Shown: positions 54,540 through 63,006 of the stretch, one piece after another | Layout: every line of letters begins with the position of its first letter | Position numbering within the stretch: the stretch's first letter is position 1 | Assembly: GCA_963814975.1 (NCBI GenBank) | Contig: CAWFFB010000030.1 | Location: 124,001-188,000 of the forward strand | DNA length: 64,000 bases | Direction of reading: 5' to 3' | DNA from: CAVUXJ01 sp963814975 | Lineage (GTDB): Bacteria > Acidobacteriota > Vicinamibacteria > Vicinamibacterales > CAVVIG01 | Notes under the pieces: model-generated | The model's input: the letters and a program-made list of their open reading frames with translations, nothing else | Databases searched by the model: none | Told to the model about the DNA's origin: nothing | Position numbers and translations under genes: made by a program

Positions 54540-55661
54540 CTACGGTTCGCCGAATAGCGGTAGGTAGTCCCGCCGGTAGAGCACGCCCCCTGCCACGCGG
54601 AGCCCGAGGTCGCGAAGCGGGGACGGCAGGGTGCGGATGCGATCCCGCCGGTGGGTGCGCTGCTGTACCCATTGTGTACGAGCACGTCGGCGTTCGATGA
54701 ACGCCGACAGAGCGTCGCCGATCGAATGGTGGCTAGCCAGCATTCGACTCAGTACCAACGCATCTTCGAGGGCCATGGATGCACCCTCGGCCATGTTGGG
54801 CGATGTCGCGTGAGCTGCATCGCCGATCAGCACAACATGACCCCGACCCCAAGTCTGGACGGCGACCTCCTCAATGCTGGAGAAATGGATCGGATCGAAG
54901 CTCCCGAGCTGACTCAGAATGCCGGGCACGGGTTCGGCAAAGTCGCGGAATAGCGCTCGAAGTCGGCCTACCTCGCGTCGCGTGGGGTCCTCGCTTTCGT
55001 TTGTCGTGAAATCGGCGTAGCAGTAGAGGCGATTTCGGGCTACCGGCATCATCAGGAACGCCCGGCCGCGACCGAGCATCGCGGTCCAAGTCTCAATCCC
55101 GCCATCCCGATCGACCAGGAAGCGCCAGCTGACCTGGCCGACGTGGCGAGTTCCGGTCCCGCCGGACAGGAGTCGTCGAATGGACGACTGAATCCCGTCG
55201 GCTGCCACGACCAGGTCGTATTCACCCTTCGAGCCATCAGTAAAGCCAACGTTCACCGCGCCGCGATCTTGAGCGAGGGTCGTGGCGGTGGTGCCCAGAC
55301 GTATCGGCACATCCGGGCACCCCTCGAGGAGGATGCGATGAAGCTCGGCCCGGGCGATCCCCACGCAGGGACCGACCATTCCCCAGGCCTTGGCGAGATC
55401 GATTTCGGCGAGGACTCGCCCTCGGTGATTGAGCAGACGCTGATGCGGTATGCGGACCGATCGACTCAAAAGCTTGTCGACGAGGCCCAGCGCGTCCAGA
55501 ACTCGAACGCCGTTGGCTGGGAGGTACAGGCCCGTACCCGGCGCCGACCACGACGCGGCACGCTCGACGATCTCCGCGGCGAAGCCCTGCTGTTGAAGCG
55601 CTCGCCCGAGCGCGAGACCACCGATGCCGGCACCGACAATGAGAATGCGTAAGGGCGCCAT
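54540..55661 (-). CDS. FAD-dependent monooxygenase (aromatic hydroxylase family)
   Basis: A 373-residue flavoprotein. FAD-binding RILIVGAGIGGLALGRALQ at the N-terminus, the DG motif YDLVVAADGIQSSIRRL near residue 150, and VVLIGDAAHATSPNMAEGA near 280, in the order of para-hydroxybenzoate hydroxylase-like enzymes. MALEDALVLSRML follows. Substrate not predictable. The start at 55661 puts the Rossmann motif at residue 5. Preceded by a short gap to the divergent Crp/Fnr gene, which might regulate it. Confidence 0.9.
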   Translation of the reverse strand: MAPLRILIVGAGIGGLALGRALQQQGFAAEIVERAASWSAPGTGLYLPANGVRVLDALGLVDKLLSRSVRIPHQRLLNHRGRVLAEIDLAKAWGMVGPCVGIARAELHRILLEGCPDVPIRLGTTATTLAQDRGAVNVGFTDGSKGEYDLVVAADGIQSSIRRLLSGGTGTRHVGQVSWRFLVDRDGGIETWTAMLGRGRAFLMMPVARNRLYCYADFTTNESEDPTRREVGRLRALFRDFAEPVPGILSQLGSFDPIHFSSIEEVAVQTWGRGHVVLIGDAAHATSPNMAEGASMALEDALVLSRMLASHHSIGDALSAFIERRRARTQWVQQRTHRRDRIRTLPSPLRDLGLRVAGGVLYRRDYLPLFGEP

Positions 55662-55893
55662 CCGTTGTGACCCGCAGCCGCAAGCAAATGCCAACTCGCC
55701 TTCGGATAATGCTCCGCTGCAATTTGAATCCCTGTCGGTAGACTGTCGACCAGCTCATCAACGATTTGCTGCCGCCGCAAGCCGCAGGGTGCTACTGTGA
55801 GTTCCTCCTGCGTTCCTGAGCCTGCCTCCTTCTGTGGGAATCGGCTGCTCCACAGACTCCCCAAGGCAAACTTCTCGCGCGTAGGGTCTGCCG

Positions 55894-56631
55894 ATGTCCA
55901 AGATGCCGATGGTTCGACCCCTCCCGTTTCTACGATCCAAGAATCGACTACTCGCCACTCTGCCCGCCGAGGACTATCAGCGTATCGTTCCACACCTTGA
56001 GACCGTTTTCCTCACTCCCAAACAAGTACTGCTGCGCCGCGACGAAGCGATTCGCTTAGTGTACTTTCCTCACGGCGGCGTGTGTTCGGTGACAATCCTG
56101 ACGGAGAACGGCGCAGAGGTTGAAGTGGGTATGGTGGGCCATGAAGGAATGGTCGGGATTTCGGCGTTTTTCGGCACTCAACCGATGCCGGGTGAGTCGA
56201 CGTTGCAAGTACCGGGCATGAACGGAACGACGGCCGAACGGATGACGATCGAGGCATTACGGCACGAAGTGGACAGGCATGGGGCCCTGCACGACATCAT
56301 CAGTCGTTATTCGCACGGCACGTTGACGCTGATGATGCAGTCGATCGCATGTATGGCACTCCATCCAGTGAACGAACGATGTTGTCGCTGGTTGCTGATG
56401 ACGCACGACCGGATTCAATCCAACGAGTTCGAAGTGAGCCATGGATTTCTGGCAATGACGGTCGGTGCGACCCGTCCAACCGTGACGGTGGTCGCTGGGA
56501 TGTTGCAAAAGGCGGGACTCATCCGTTACCGGCATGGGCGGATGACGATCCTCGACCGGCCGGGCCTGGAAGCGGCGTCATGCGAGTGCTACGCGGTAGT
56601 GAAGACAGCGTTCGAACGGCTCGGACTGTAA
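55894..56631 (+). CDS. Crp/Fnr-family transcriptional regulator
   Basis: A 245-residue regulator. Cyclic-nucleotide-binding-like domain at about 20-150 (LPAEDYQRIVPHLETVFL, IRLVYFPHGGVCSV, EVEVGMVGHEGMVG), and a C-terminal HTH (FEVSHGFLAMTVGATRPTVTV, LQKAGLIRYRHGRMTILD). There are no N-terminal Fnr cysteines for an iron-sulfur cluster; one cysteine pair ECCRWLL-like is in the dimer helix region (NERCCRWLL). The divergent arrangement with the monooxygenase gene suggests a target. Ligand unknown. Confidence 0.88.
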   Translation: MSKMPMVRPLPFLRSKNRLLATLPAEDYQRIVPHLETVFLTPKQVLLRRDEAIRLVYFPHGGVCSVTILTENGAEVEVGMVGHEGMVGISAFFGTQPMPGESTLQVPGMNGTTAERMTIEALRHEVDRHGALHDIISRYSHGTLTLMMQSIACMALHPVNERCCRWLLMTHDRIQSNEFEVSHGFLAMTVGATRPTVTVVAGMLQKAGLIRYRHGRMTILDRPGLEAASCECYAVVKTAFERLGL

Positions 56632-56906
56632 CTCCGAACATAAGCATCCGCGGATCGAACCATCTCCCACGCTAATCGGGATGCCAAGCACAGTCCTTGG
56701 CTATTCGTCCATAGCCCGATCGATCTCCGTCGTCCCATAGGAGCCGTAGCTCGCGAGCCGAGGAGAGCCCGGGCTACGTCTCAGGTTACCGTTCGTGTGC
56801 TCTCTCCCTGCTCAAGTTGAGACGAGAGTGACCGTCCGTCGGCGGCGTCGAGCGGGGTGGTCTTGAGAAACCGCAGGCAGCCTCCCAAAACAGCGTCAAT
56901 ACCGTT

Positions 56907-57997
56907 GTGGAGCAGATGTGGTGCCGCACGTCCCACTCTGGTACACAACATGCTGTTCACACGGTACCCACATGGAAGCCGGCCGGTCTGTACGACGGAA
57001 CCACCTCTTTGAGCGATGCGGAAAACTGGCTCGCGCTTGGTAGCGGCGCATTGTTGCTGATCGTCGGCGCGTCTCGGCGGTCCGTGGTCGGCAACCTTGT
57101 GGCGGCGTCGTCGGCACCCCTGCTGTATCGCGGCATCACCGGGCATTGGCCGGAACTTGTGAACAGCTTCACCCAGCCCGACAACACCAAGACTGCCCTC
57201 AGCGGATCGCGTGGCGTCCATGTGCGCGAATCGATTCGACTTGAGGTCCCGCTCGCCGAGGTCTACCGGTTCTGGCGTCGCCTCGAGAACCTGCCGCGGT
57301 TCATGACGCACCTCGACCGTGTGACAGAGAATTCGGACAGCCGATCGCACTGGGTTGCAGCCGGGCCGGCCGGGCTGGCCGTCGAGTGGGACGCCGAGAT
57401 CATCAACGAGGTCGACACCGGTCGGCAAGGACAACAGGCGGCTGAAAGTTGGCGATCGCGTCGTGGTGCCGTTCACCATCGCGTGTGGCCGCTGCTATTT
57501 CTGCAAGGAACAACTCTGGTCGCTCTGCGACAACTCGAACCCGAATGCCTGGATGGCCGAGAAGCTGTACGGCTATTCCGCATCGGGCTTGTTCGGCTAT
57601 CGCACATGTATGGTGGGTATCCGGGCGGCCAAGCGGAATACGCCCGGGTTCCGTTGGCCGACATCGGCCCGCTGAAGGTTCCCGACACGCTCACCGACGA
57701 ACAGGTTCTGTTTCTTTCGGACATCTTCCCAACCGGCTACATGGCAGCCGAGAACTGCCCGATCAAGCCCGGCGACACCATAGCGGTCTGGGGTTCTGGC
57801 CCGGTGGGCCAGTTCGCGATCAAGAGCGCCGATCTTCTTGGCGCCGAACGCGTGATCGCGATCGACCGCTTCGCCGAACGGCTCAACCTCGCGACCTCAC
57901 AGGGCGGAGCCGAGACCCTGATATCGCACCTTCCGTGACAAGCACGACGCGTGCATCAAGGTCGTGATGAAACCTGGCGTGGCGATCCCTCACCACA
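56907..57997 (+). pseudogene. SRPBCC-domain fragment fused to alcohol dehydrogenase fragments
   Basis: The first part (56907 to about 57420) encodes a membrane stretch (LALGSGALLLIVGASRR) and a SRPBCC/polyketide-cyclase-like domain (VHVRESIRLEVPLAEVYRFW, LPRFMTHLDRVTE) that stops mid-domain. From about 57425, in other frames, a zinc alcohol dehydrogenase is read without its first 90 or so residues: VGKDNRRLKVGDRVVVPF, CGRCYFCKEQLWSLCDN (structural zinc cysteines), GGYPGGQAEYARVPLAD and IAVWGSGPVGQFAIKSA. It ends abruptly, then TFRDKHDACIKVVMKP, the family's C-terminus, appears at about 57929-57975. So two genes were joined by deletion, and the second also lost part of its NAD domain. Confidence 0.75.
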
Positions 57998-58149
57998 CCG
58001 ATCCGCCGTCTTTTCGGCAGCAGTAACCGATACATGGCCAAATCCTTCCGAGCAGCCCGCCGCTAGAGGCAACGCCGGCCGTGCTCGACGCGGCGACGTG
58101 CGGACCCTCGAATTCGTCAAACAACCCATCCCACTGAGGAGACTCGACC

Positions 58150-58728
58150 ATGGCTGAAGCAGGAACGCTCCACGACGCTTTCATCGACGAATTGCGCGAC
58201 ACGTACGACGCAGAAAAGCAGCTGACGAAGGCCTTGCCGAAGCTGGCGAAAGCCGCGACGAATCCGAAACTCCGGGCGGCGTTCGAAACCCATCTCCAGG
58301 AGACGCAGGGCCAGATTGCGCGTCTGGAACGGGTGTTCGAGAGCTTGGACGAAAAGGTGCGCGGCAAGCACTGTGACGGCATCGCCGGGATCATCGACGA
58401 AGGCAAGTCGATCATGGAAGAGGACTTCGATGAAACCACGATGGACGCCTGTCTGATTGCCGCGGGACAGCGCGCTGAACATTACGAGATGGCGGCTTAC
58501 GGCACGCTCGTCGCGTGGGCGCAGGCGACAGGGCACACCGAGGCCGCCAAGCTCCTGCAGCAGACGCTCGATGAAGAGAAGGCCGCCGACAAGAAGCTGT
58601 CGGGGTTGGCCGAAGGCGGTATCAACCAAGGCGCGGCTGACGCGGCGTACGCTGACGATGACGAGGAGCCGGTCGGCGTCGCCGCCAGCAGTGCCAGAAA
58701 GACTGCGTCCAAAGCCGGTCGTCGGTAG
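58150..58728 (+). CDS. Ferritin-like DUF892 (YciE/YciF-type) protein
   Basis: A 192-residue four-helix protein of the DUF892 stress family. TLHDAFIDELRDTYDAEKQL, a GIAGIIDEGKSIMEE loop, and AGQRAEHYEMAAYGTLVAWA give the E/ExxH ligands of a di-metal site. The C-terminus is an acidic tail then a basic AKT-like tail (SARKTASKAGRR). A clear GAGGAG precedes the start. Such genes are induced by stress; the exact role is not known. Intact. Confidence 0.92.
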   Translation: MAEAGTLHDAFIDELRDTYDAEKQLTKALPKLAKAATNPKLRAAFETHLQETQGQIARLERVFESLDEKVRGKHCDGIAGIIDEGKSIMEEDFDETTMDACLIAAGQRAEHYEMAAYGTLVAWAQATGHTEAAKLLQQTLDEEKAADKKLSGLAEGGINQGAADAAYADDDEEPVGVAASSARKTASKAGRR

Positions 58729-58750
58729 GCTCCGTCCGGCCGAGGGCGCC

Positions 58751-59040
58751 ATGGTGCTGATTCAGCTGCTGTTGCCGACGCCCCGCGCGGCAAGTGCTGA
58801 CGGCCTGGCGTCCCTCGCCGAGACGCGGCGGGAGCTCGCTGAATGATTCAGCGGCCTCACGGCTACCTTCGATCACCGGCGAAGGGATTGTGGACCGCCC
58901 AGATGGCCACACGGAACAGGACGATGTCGTGATGGTGGAAGTGGTGACCGACACATTCGACCGGACATGTGGCGAACCCATGCGGCCACGCTGGCCGCCC
59001 GCTTTCGGCAAGAGAGCATTCACATGCGCGCCCGCGGTGA
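58751..59040 (+). pseudogene. Small conserved protein remnant with several frameshifts
   Basis: The ATG at 58751 gives MVLIQLLLPT, LASLAETRRELAE and a stop; other frames continue LRSPAKGLWT, HTEQDDVVMVEVVTDTFDR and THAATLAARFRQESIHMRA. Together these look like one protein of about 100 residues of unknown function broken by at least two indels. Confidence 0.5.
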
Positions 59041-59170
59041 CGGAGATGTCGTCAGCGGCTGGAAGAACAAACTGCAGTCGGCGATTGCGAACGTGACTCC
59101 TGCCGGGATCCTTGCGGCACAACATCGCCGCATGGCCGAGCCCGGGGCAGCAGAGAAGGCCAGCGAGTAG
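59041..59170 (+). pseudogene. C-terminal fragment, possibly of a short-chain dehydrogenase
   Basis: DVVSGWKNKLQSAIANVTP with AAQHRRMAEPG before the stop at 59170 resembles the C-terminal substrate-loop and tail of some short-chain dehydrogenases. No Rossmann domain is present upstream. Weak evidence. Confidence 0.35.
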
Positions 59171-59182
59171 GCCTCCAGTGCG

Positions 59183-59830
59183 ATGGTGCGATCGACGGCT
59201 CACCACGGGGAAACTCGCGCCGGCGTTGGGAAGTCCCCGGTCGCTGTCCCGGTCTCCGGGACGGCGCTGTTGCTGGTCGACGTCATCAACGATCTCGCGT
59301 TCAACGGCTCCGAGGCCCTCGTCGCGCAGGCGGAATCGATGGCCGCGCCACTCGCCCGCCTCAAGCGTCGTGCGACGGCAGCCGGCGTGCCGACGATCTA
59401 CATCAACGATAACTTCGGGCAGTGGCGGTCGGACTTTCGCCGCACCGTCGCCCATTGCACCGCGCGGACCTCTCCGGGCCGGGTCGTATCGCGCCGTCTC
59501 CGGCCGACCGCGCGCGACTACTTCGTGCTGAAGCCCAAACATTCCGGATTCTTCGACACCACTTTGGATACGTTGCTCGAGACGCTGCGTATCCGGCGTG
59601 TCATTCTCACGGGCATGGCGGGCAATATCTGCGTGCTCTTCACGGCCAATGATGCCTACATGCGCGAATACAAGATGTTCGTGCCCGCCGACTGCATCGT
59701 GTCGAACACGGCCGCTGACAACGATTATGCCCTCCGCCAAATCAAGACAGTCCTGAAAGGTGATGTCGCCGTGTCGACACGGCTCAGATTTCAATCGACG
59801 CGCCGTCCACGGGCCGCGAGGCGCCGATGA
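59183..59830 (+). CDS. Isochorismatase-like cysteine hydrolase
   Basis: A 215-residue hydrolase of the isochorismatase/nicotinamidase superfamily. The triad is visible: aspartate in ALLLVDVINDLAF near residue 33, lysine in FVLKPKHSGFFDTT near 118, cysteine in GMAGNICVLFTANDAYM near 150. The C-terminal Arg-rich tail is unusual. A start at a later codon is possible because residues 1-20 are not conserved. Substrate unknown; amides or small cyclic compounds are typical. Confidence 0.88.
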   Translation: MVRSTAHHGETRAGVGKSPVAVPVSGTALLLVDVINDLAFNGSEALVAQAESMAAPLARLKRRATAAGVPTIYINDNFGQWRSDFRRTVAHCTARTSPGRVVSRRLRPTARDYFVLKPKHSGFFDTTLDTLLETLRIRRVILTGMAGNICVLFTANDAYMREYKMFVPADCIVSNTAADNDYALRQIKTVLKGDVAVSTRLRFQSTRRPRAARRR

Positions 59831-59940
59831 TCTCGAGAGGGAGCGGTACTCGAGTGTCGAAGGGCCGGTTGACGCCGCACCACTCGTCACTGGAACCCCA
59901 AGCGCTACTGTCCGAAGCGGACTGAGACGCGGGTGGACGA

Positions 59941-61063
59941 TGGCGGTACAGGAGCCTCGAGCTTGCACGGATGTGAACGCCGTCGTGGGCGGGTACCTTC
60001 GCGATCTGGCGTTCGCACAGTCATCGCAACAGAAGATGTTCGGCTACAAGCGGGCGGCCGCTGCGATTCTGTCGTTGGACACCCCGTTGACCGACTTGCT
60101 GGGACCCGACGGCGCCCTGCCGCGGATTCCTGGCATCGGCCCGGGTTCGACGCGCATAATACGCGAGATTCTCGAGACCGGTGCGTCGCCGACTGTCGAA
60201 CAGGCCATCGAACGGGAGCGAGCGTCGCGCCGATATTCAGCGGCGCCGTGAGCTGCGTCGGCACTTTTTGAGCCGCGCGGAGGTGCGGCGGATTCTCGCG
60301 GACTCCGCCTTCGATGGCCCCACCCTCGAGCAGTACCTGTGGCGATCTGCAAATGCACTCCGAATGGAGCGACGGTTCTCCGACGGTCGAGGAGATTGCC
60401 GACGCCTGCGTTGAGCGAGGCTATCGGTACGCGGCGGTCACCGACCACTCGTACGGACTGAAAATCGCCGGCGGCATGTCGATGGCCGAAGCTGCCGCGC
60501 AGCGTCTGGCCATTGAAGGCGTCAACGCGCGATACGGAAGCCGATTCCGACTATTGCAAGGCATCGAGGCCAACATCGATGCGGCGGGCCATCTCGATCT
60601 CACCGCCGATGAGGCGACGAGCTTCGACGTGGTGCTGGCGGCGCCGCACTCCAGGCTGAGGAAGAACGACGATCAGACGGATCGCATGCTCACCGCTCTT
60701 CAACACCCGATGGTCCGCATCCTGGCGCACCCGCGCGGCCGCATTTCCGGATCGCGTGCCGGCGTGATCGCGAATTGGGATGCCGTGTTCGAGGCCGCCG
60801 CGCAACGTGGTGTGGCCATCGAAATCGACGGCGATCCTGCGCGCCAGGATCTCGACTACCCACTGGGACGGCAGGCACTCACGTTCGGCTGCGTCTTCGC
60901 GCTCGATAGCGATGCACACACCACCACGCAGCTGTCCTACGCCGAGACCGCATTGGCCCACGCGCGACTGGCCGCTATCCCGGTCGACCGGGTCGTCAAC
61001 TGCTGGCCGCTGGAGCGATTGCTGGCCTGGTTGTCGGATCCGTCGTCGGAGTGTCGTCGTTGA
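59941..61063 (+). pseudogene. PHP-domain protein related to the C-terminus of PolX, frameshifted
   Basis: An N-terminal helix-hairpin-helix-like part (YKRAAAAILSLDTPLTDLL, IPGIGPGSTRIIREILETG) leads to a PHP phosphoesterase domain: GDLQMHSEWSDG (metal histidines), YAAVTDHSYGLKIAGG, VVLAAPHSRLR, RILAHPRGR and ALDSDAHTTTQL. This matches the histidinol-phosphatase-like portion of bacterial PolX without the polymerase. Frame changes near 60225 and 60340 interrupt the linker; the length is one over whole codons. Its last 13 bases overlap the FAD gene start. Confidence 0.75.
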
Positions 61064-62305
61064 CCGCACCGCAACGACGGTTGCGCCTTGGCCGACCGCT
61101 CTGGCTTCCTGCCGCACGAGCTGAACAACGATATCCGGTGCTGTCGGGTCAGCACGATACCGCCGTGGCTGTTGTGGGTGGGGGCATGACCGGAGCCCTG
61201 GTCGCGCACGCCTTTGCGTCCGCGGGCATCTCCACAACCGTCCTGGAAGCCGCGGTTGTCGGCAGGGGCAGCACGGCAGCGAGCTCGGCGCTCCTGCTGA
61301 AGGAACCCGACCTCGAGCTCACCGAGCTGGCGCGTCGCTATGGTTCCCGCCGCAGCCGGCGAATTTGGGAGTTGAGCCATCAATCGGTCGATCAGTTGGT
61401 CGCCTTGCTGAAGCATCTCCGGATTCGTTGCGATCTGAGGACTCGAGAAGCCGTCTACTACGCCACAACCGCGCCAGCGGCCGAACGACTTCGTCGCGAG
61501 TGTGAACTTCGCACACGATCTGGGTTCGATGCCGAGTGGCTTGGCCCTGGACAACTTCGCCGGCTGACCGGCATCGCTGGTCATGGGGCGATTGTGTCGC
61601 GCGGCAGTGCTCAGTTCGATCCGTATCGAGCGTGTATCGGCATTCTCCGCGCTGCCGCCGGCGCAGGCGCAGATGTGTTCGAAAGGTCAGAGGTTCTACG
61701 CATCGACAGCGCACACAATCGTGTGCGCATCAGAACACGCCAGGGAACGGTTCACGCAGACCGCGTGGTCATCGCGACCGGCTATTCCACTCCGCAGTTT
61801 CGGCCACTGGCGGGACGGTTTCGGATGTATCGGACCTACGTCCTTGTGACGGAGCCGATCGGCAGGTCACAACGCGACGACGTCGGTCTGTCTGACGTCA
61901 TGATCTGGGACACCGAGCGGCCCTACCACTATGCGCGCTGGGCAGCCAAGCATCGACTGCTCCTGGGCGGCGAGGATCGTCTGGTAGAGCGAGGTCAACG
62001 GCGTCGTCAACAGTTCGAGACCGCATCACGTGATCTACGGGCGTACTTCGAAAGCCGGCTGCCTGCGTTGGCAACGGTTCGATACTGAACATGCGTGGGA
62101 AGGCCTGTTCGCGATCACCGCCGACAGTCTTCCGTATATCGGCCCACACCGACGGTATCCGCGTCACTGGTTCGCCCTCGGCTACGGCGGAAACGGCATG
62201 ACTTTCGGGTTCCTGGCGGCTCGCCTGCTGCTGGAGCGATGGCACGGAGTGAAGTCTCGCGATCACGGGTTGTTCGAGTTCGCGCGGTTGCGTAGTAGGC
62301 GATGA
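61051..62305 (+). pseudogene. FAD-dependent (DadA/glycine-oxidase-like) oxidoreductase, one frameshift
   Basis: FAD-binding TAVAVVGGGMTGALVAHAFA near residue 37, then GRGSTAASSALLL, VHADRVVIATGYSTPQF and, after a one-base insertion near 62078, DSLPYIGPHRRYPRHWFALG with GNGMTFGFLAARLLLERW. The frame from 61051 otherwise ends at 62088. Restored, it would be about 415 residues. It overlaps the PHP gene stop, so the two were co-translated. Probable amine or D-amino-acid oxidase type; substrate unknown. Confidence 0.78.
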
Positions 62306-62414
62306 CCGGAACTCCAGACATTCGGGTCGGGACAGGCCGCACGCCGTCGACACTTACGCGAAGTGGCGTGACCGCACCCCGCCGGATTGTCGAGTGGCGC
62401 GACGGCGGACCAGA

Positions 62415-62567
62415 CTGCTGACGATCGCCGGGATCGTTGATCCTGTAGATCCGCTGCCTCGGCGTAAACTGCGCGAGTTCGACCTGCTCGGCGAGCACAG
62501 CCAGTTCCTCATCGTCGAGAAGGGCGAAGAGTGGTACTGCTTTGATGATCTGTACGTCGCATGCCAT
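62415..62567 (-). pseudogene. N-terminal fragment of a cyclic-nucleotide-binding-domain protein
   Basis: From the ATG at 62567 the minus strand reads VPLFALLDDEELAVLAEQVE and QFTPRQRIYRINDPGD, the first third of a cNMP-binding domain. Then the similarity ends. It probably began a membrane or regulatory protein that has been truncated near the 3' end of the FAD gene. Confidence 0.6.
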
Positions 62568-62738
62568 CGCTTACTCCCTCACGTGGTTGCCTCGAAGGAC
62601 CTCTCGATGCCGCGCTCTCGGTGCAGTGTCATGTCGGGGACCGCGTCGGCGCCGGATGAATAGCTGTCGACGGCATCCTGATAGCCCGCCAGGTGGCGTG
62701 GTTGACGAACAGAAGACATCGACTTCGCTCTTGTATAA

Positions 62739-62984
62739 ATGCAGACGGAGACGATGAACAAGATCCACGCAGCTTTCGAGCGAATCGCCTCAGTCGAGTC
62801 CGGCGTTTGCGAGGGATGCACCGCGAGATCCCCATGCAACGGTTGCGGGCCGTGCCGTCTGCGATTCTACGTCTGCATGTGCCAGGAAAGGGCCGAAGAG
62901 CCGGTCGACCGGCTACTGGATCGGCCGGGTGCGGCCGCTGTTCCCGGAGACTGTGACTTCAGCGGGCGCCAGGATGTAGGCTAA
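62739..62984 (+). CDS. Possible small cysteine-rich protein
   Basis: An 81-codon frame with eight cysteines, six of them in CEGCTARSPCNGCGPC and two more in YVCMCQ. This spacing would suit metal binding. No clear ribosome site is seen before the ATG (a second ATG five codons later is an option) and the tail looks non-conserved, so it may be fortuitous. Confidence 0.3.
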   Translation: MQTETMNKIHAAFERIASVESGVCEGCTARSPCNGCGPCRLRFYVCMCQERAEEPVDRLLDRPGAAAVPGDCDFSGRQDVG

Positions 62985-63006
62985 TGGTCAGGAGACACCA
63001 AGAGAC

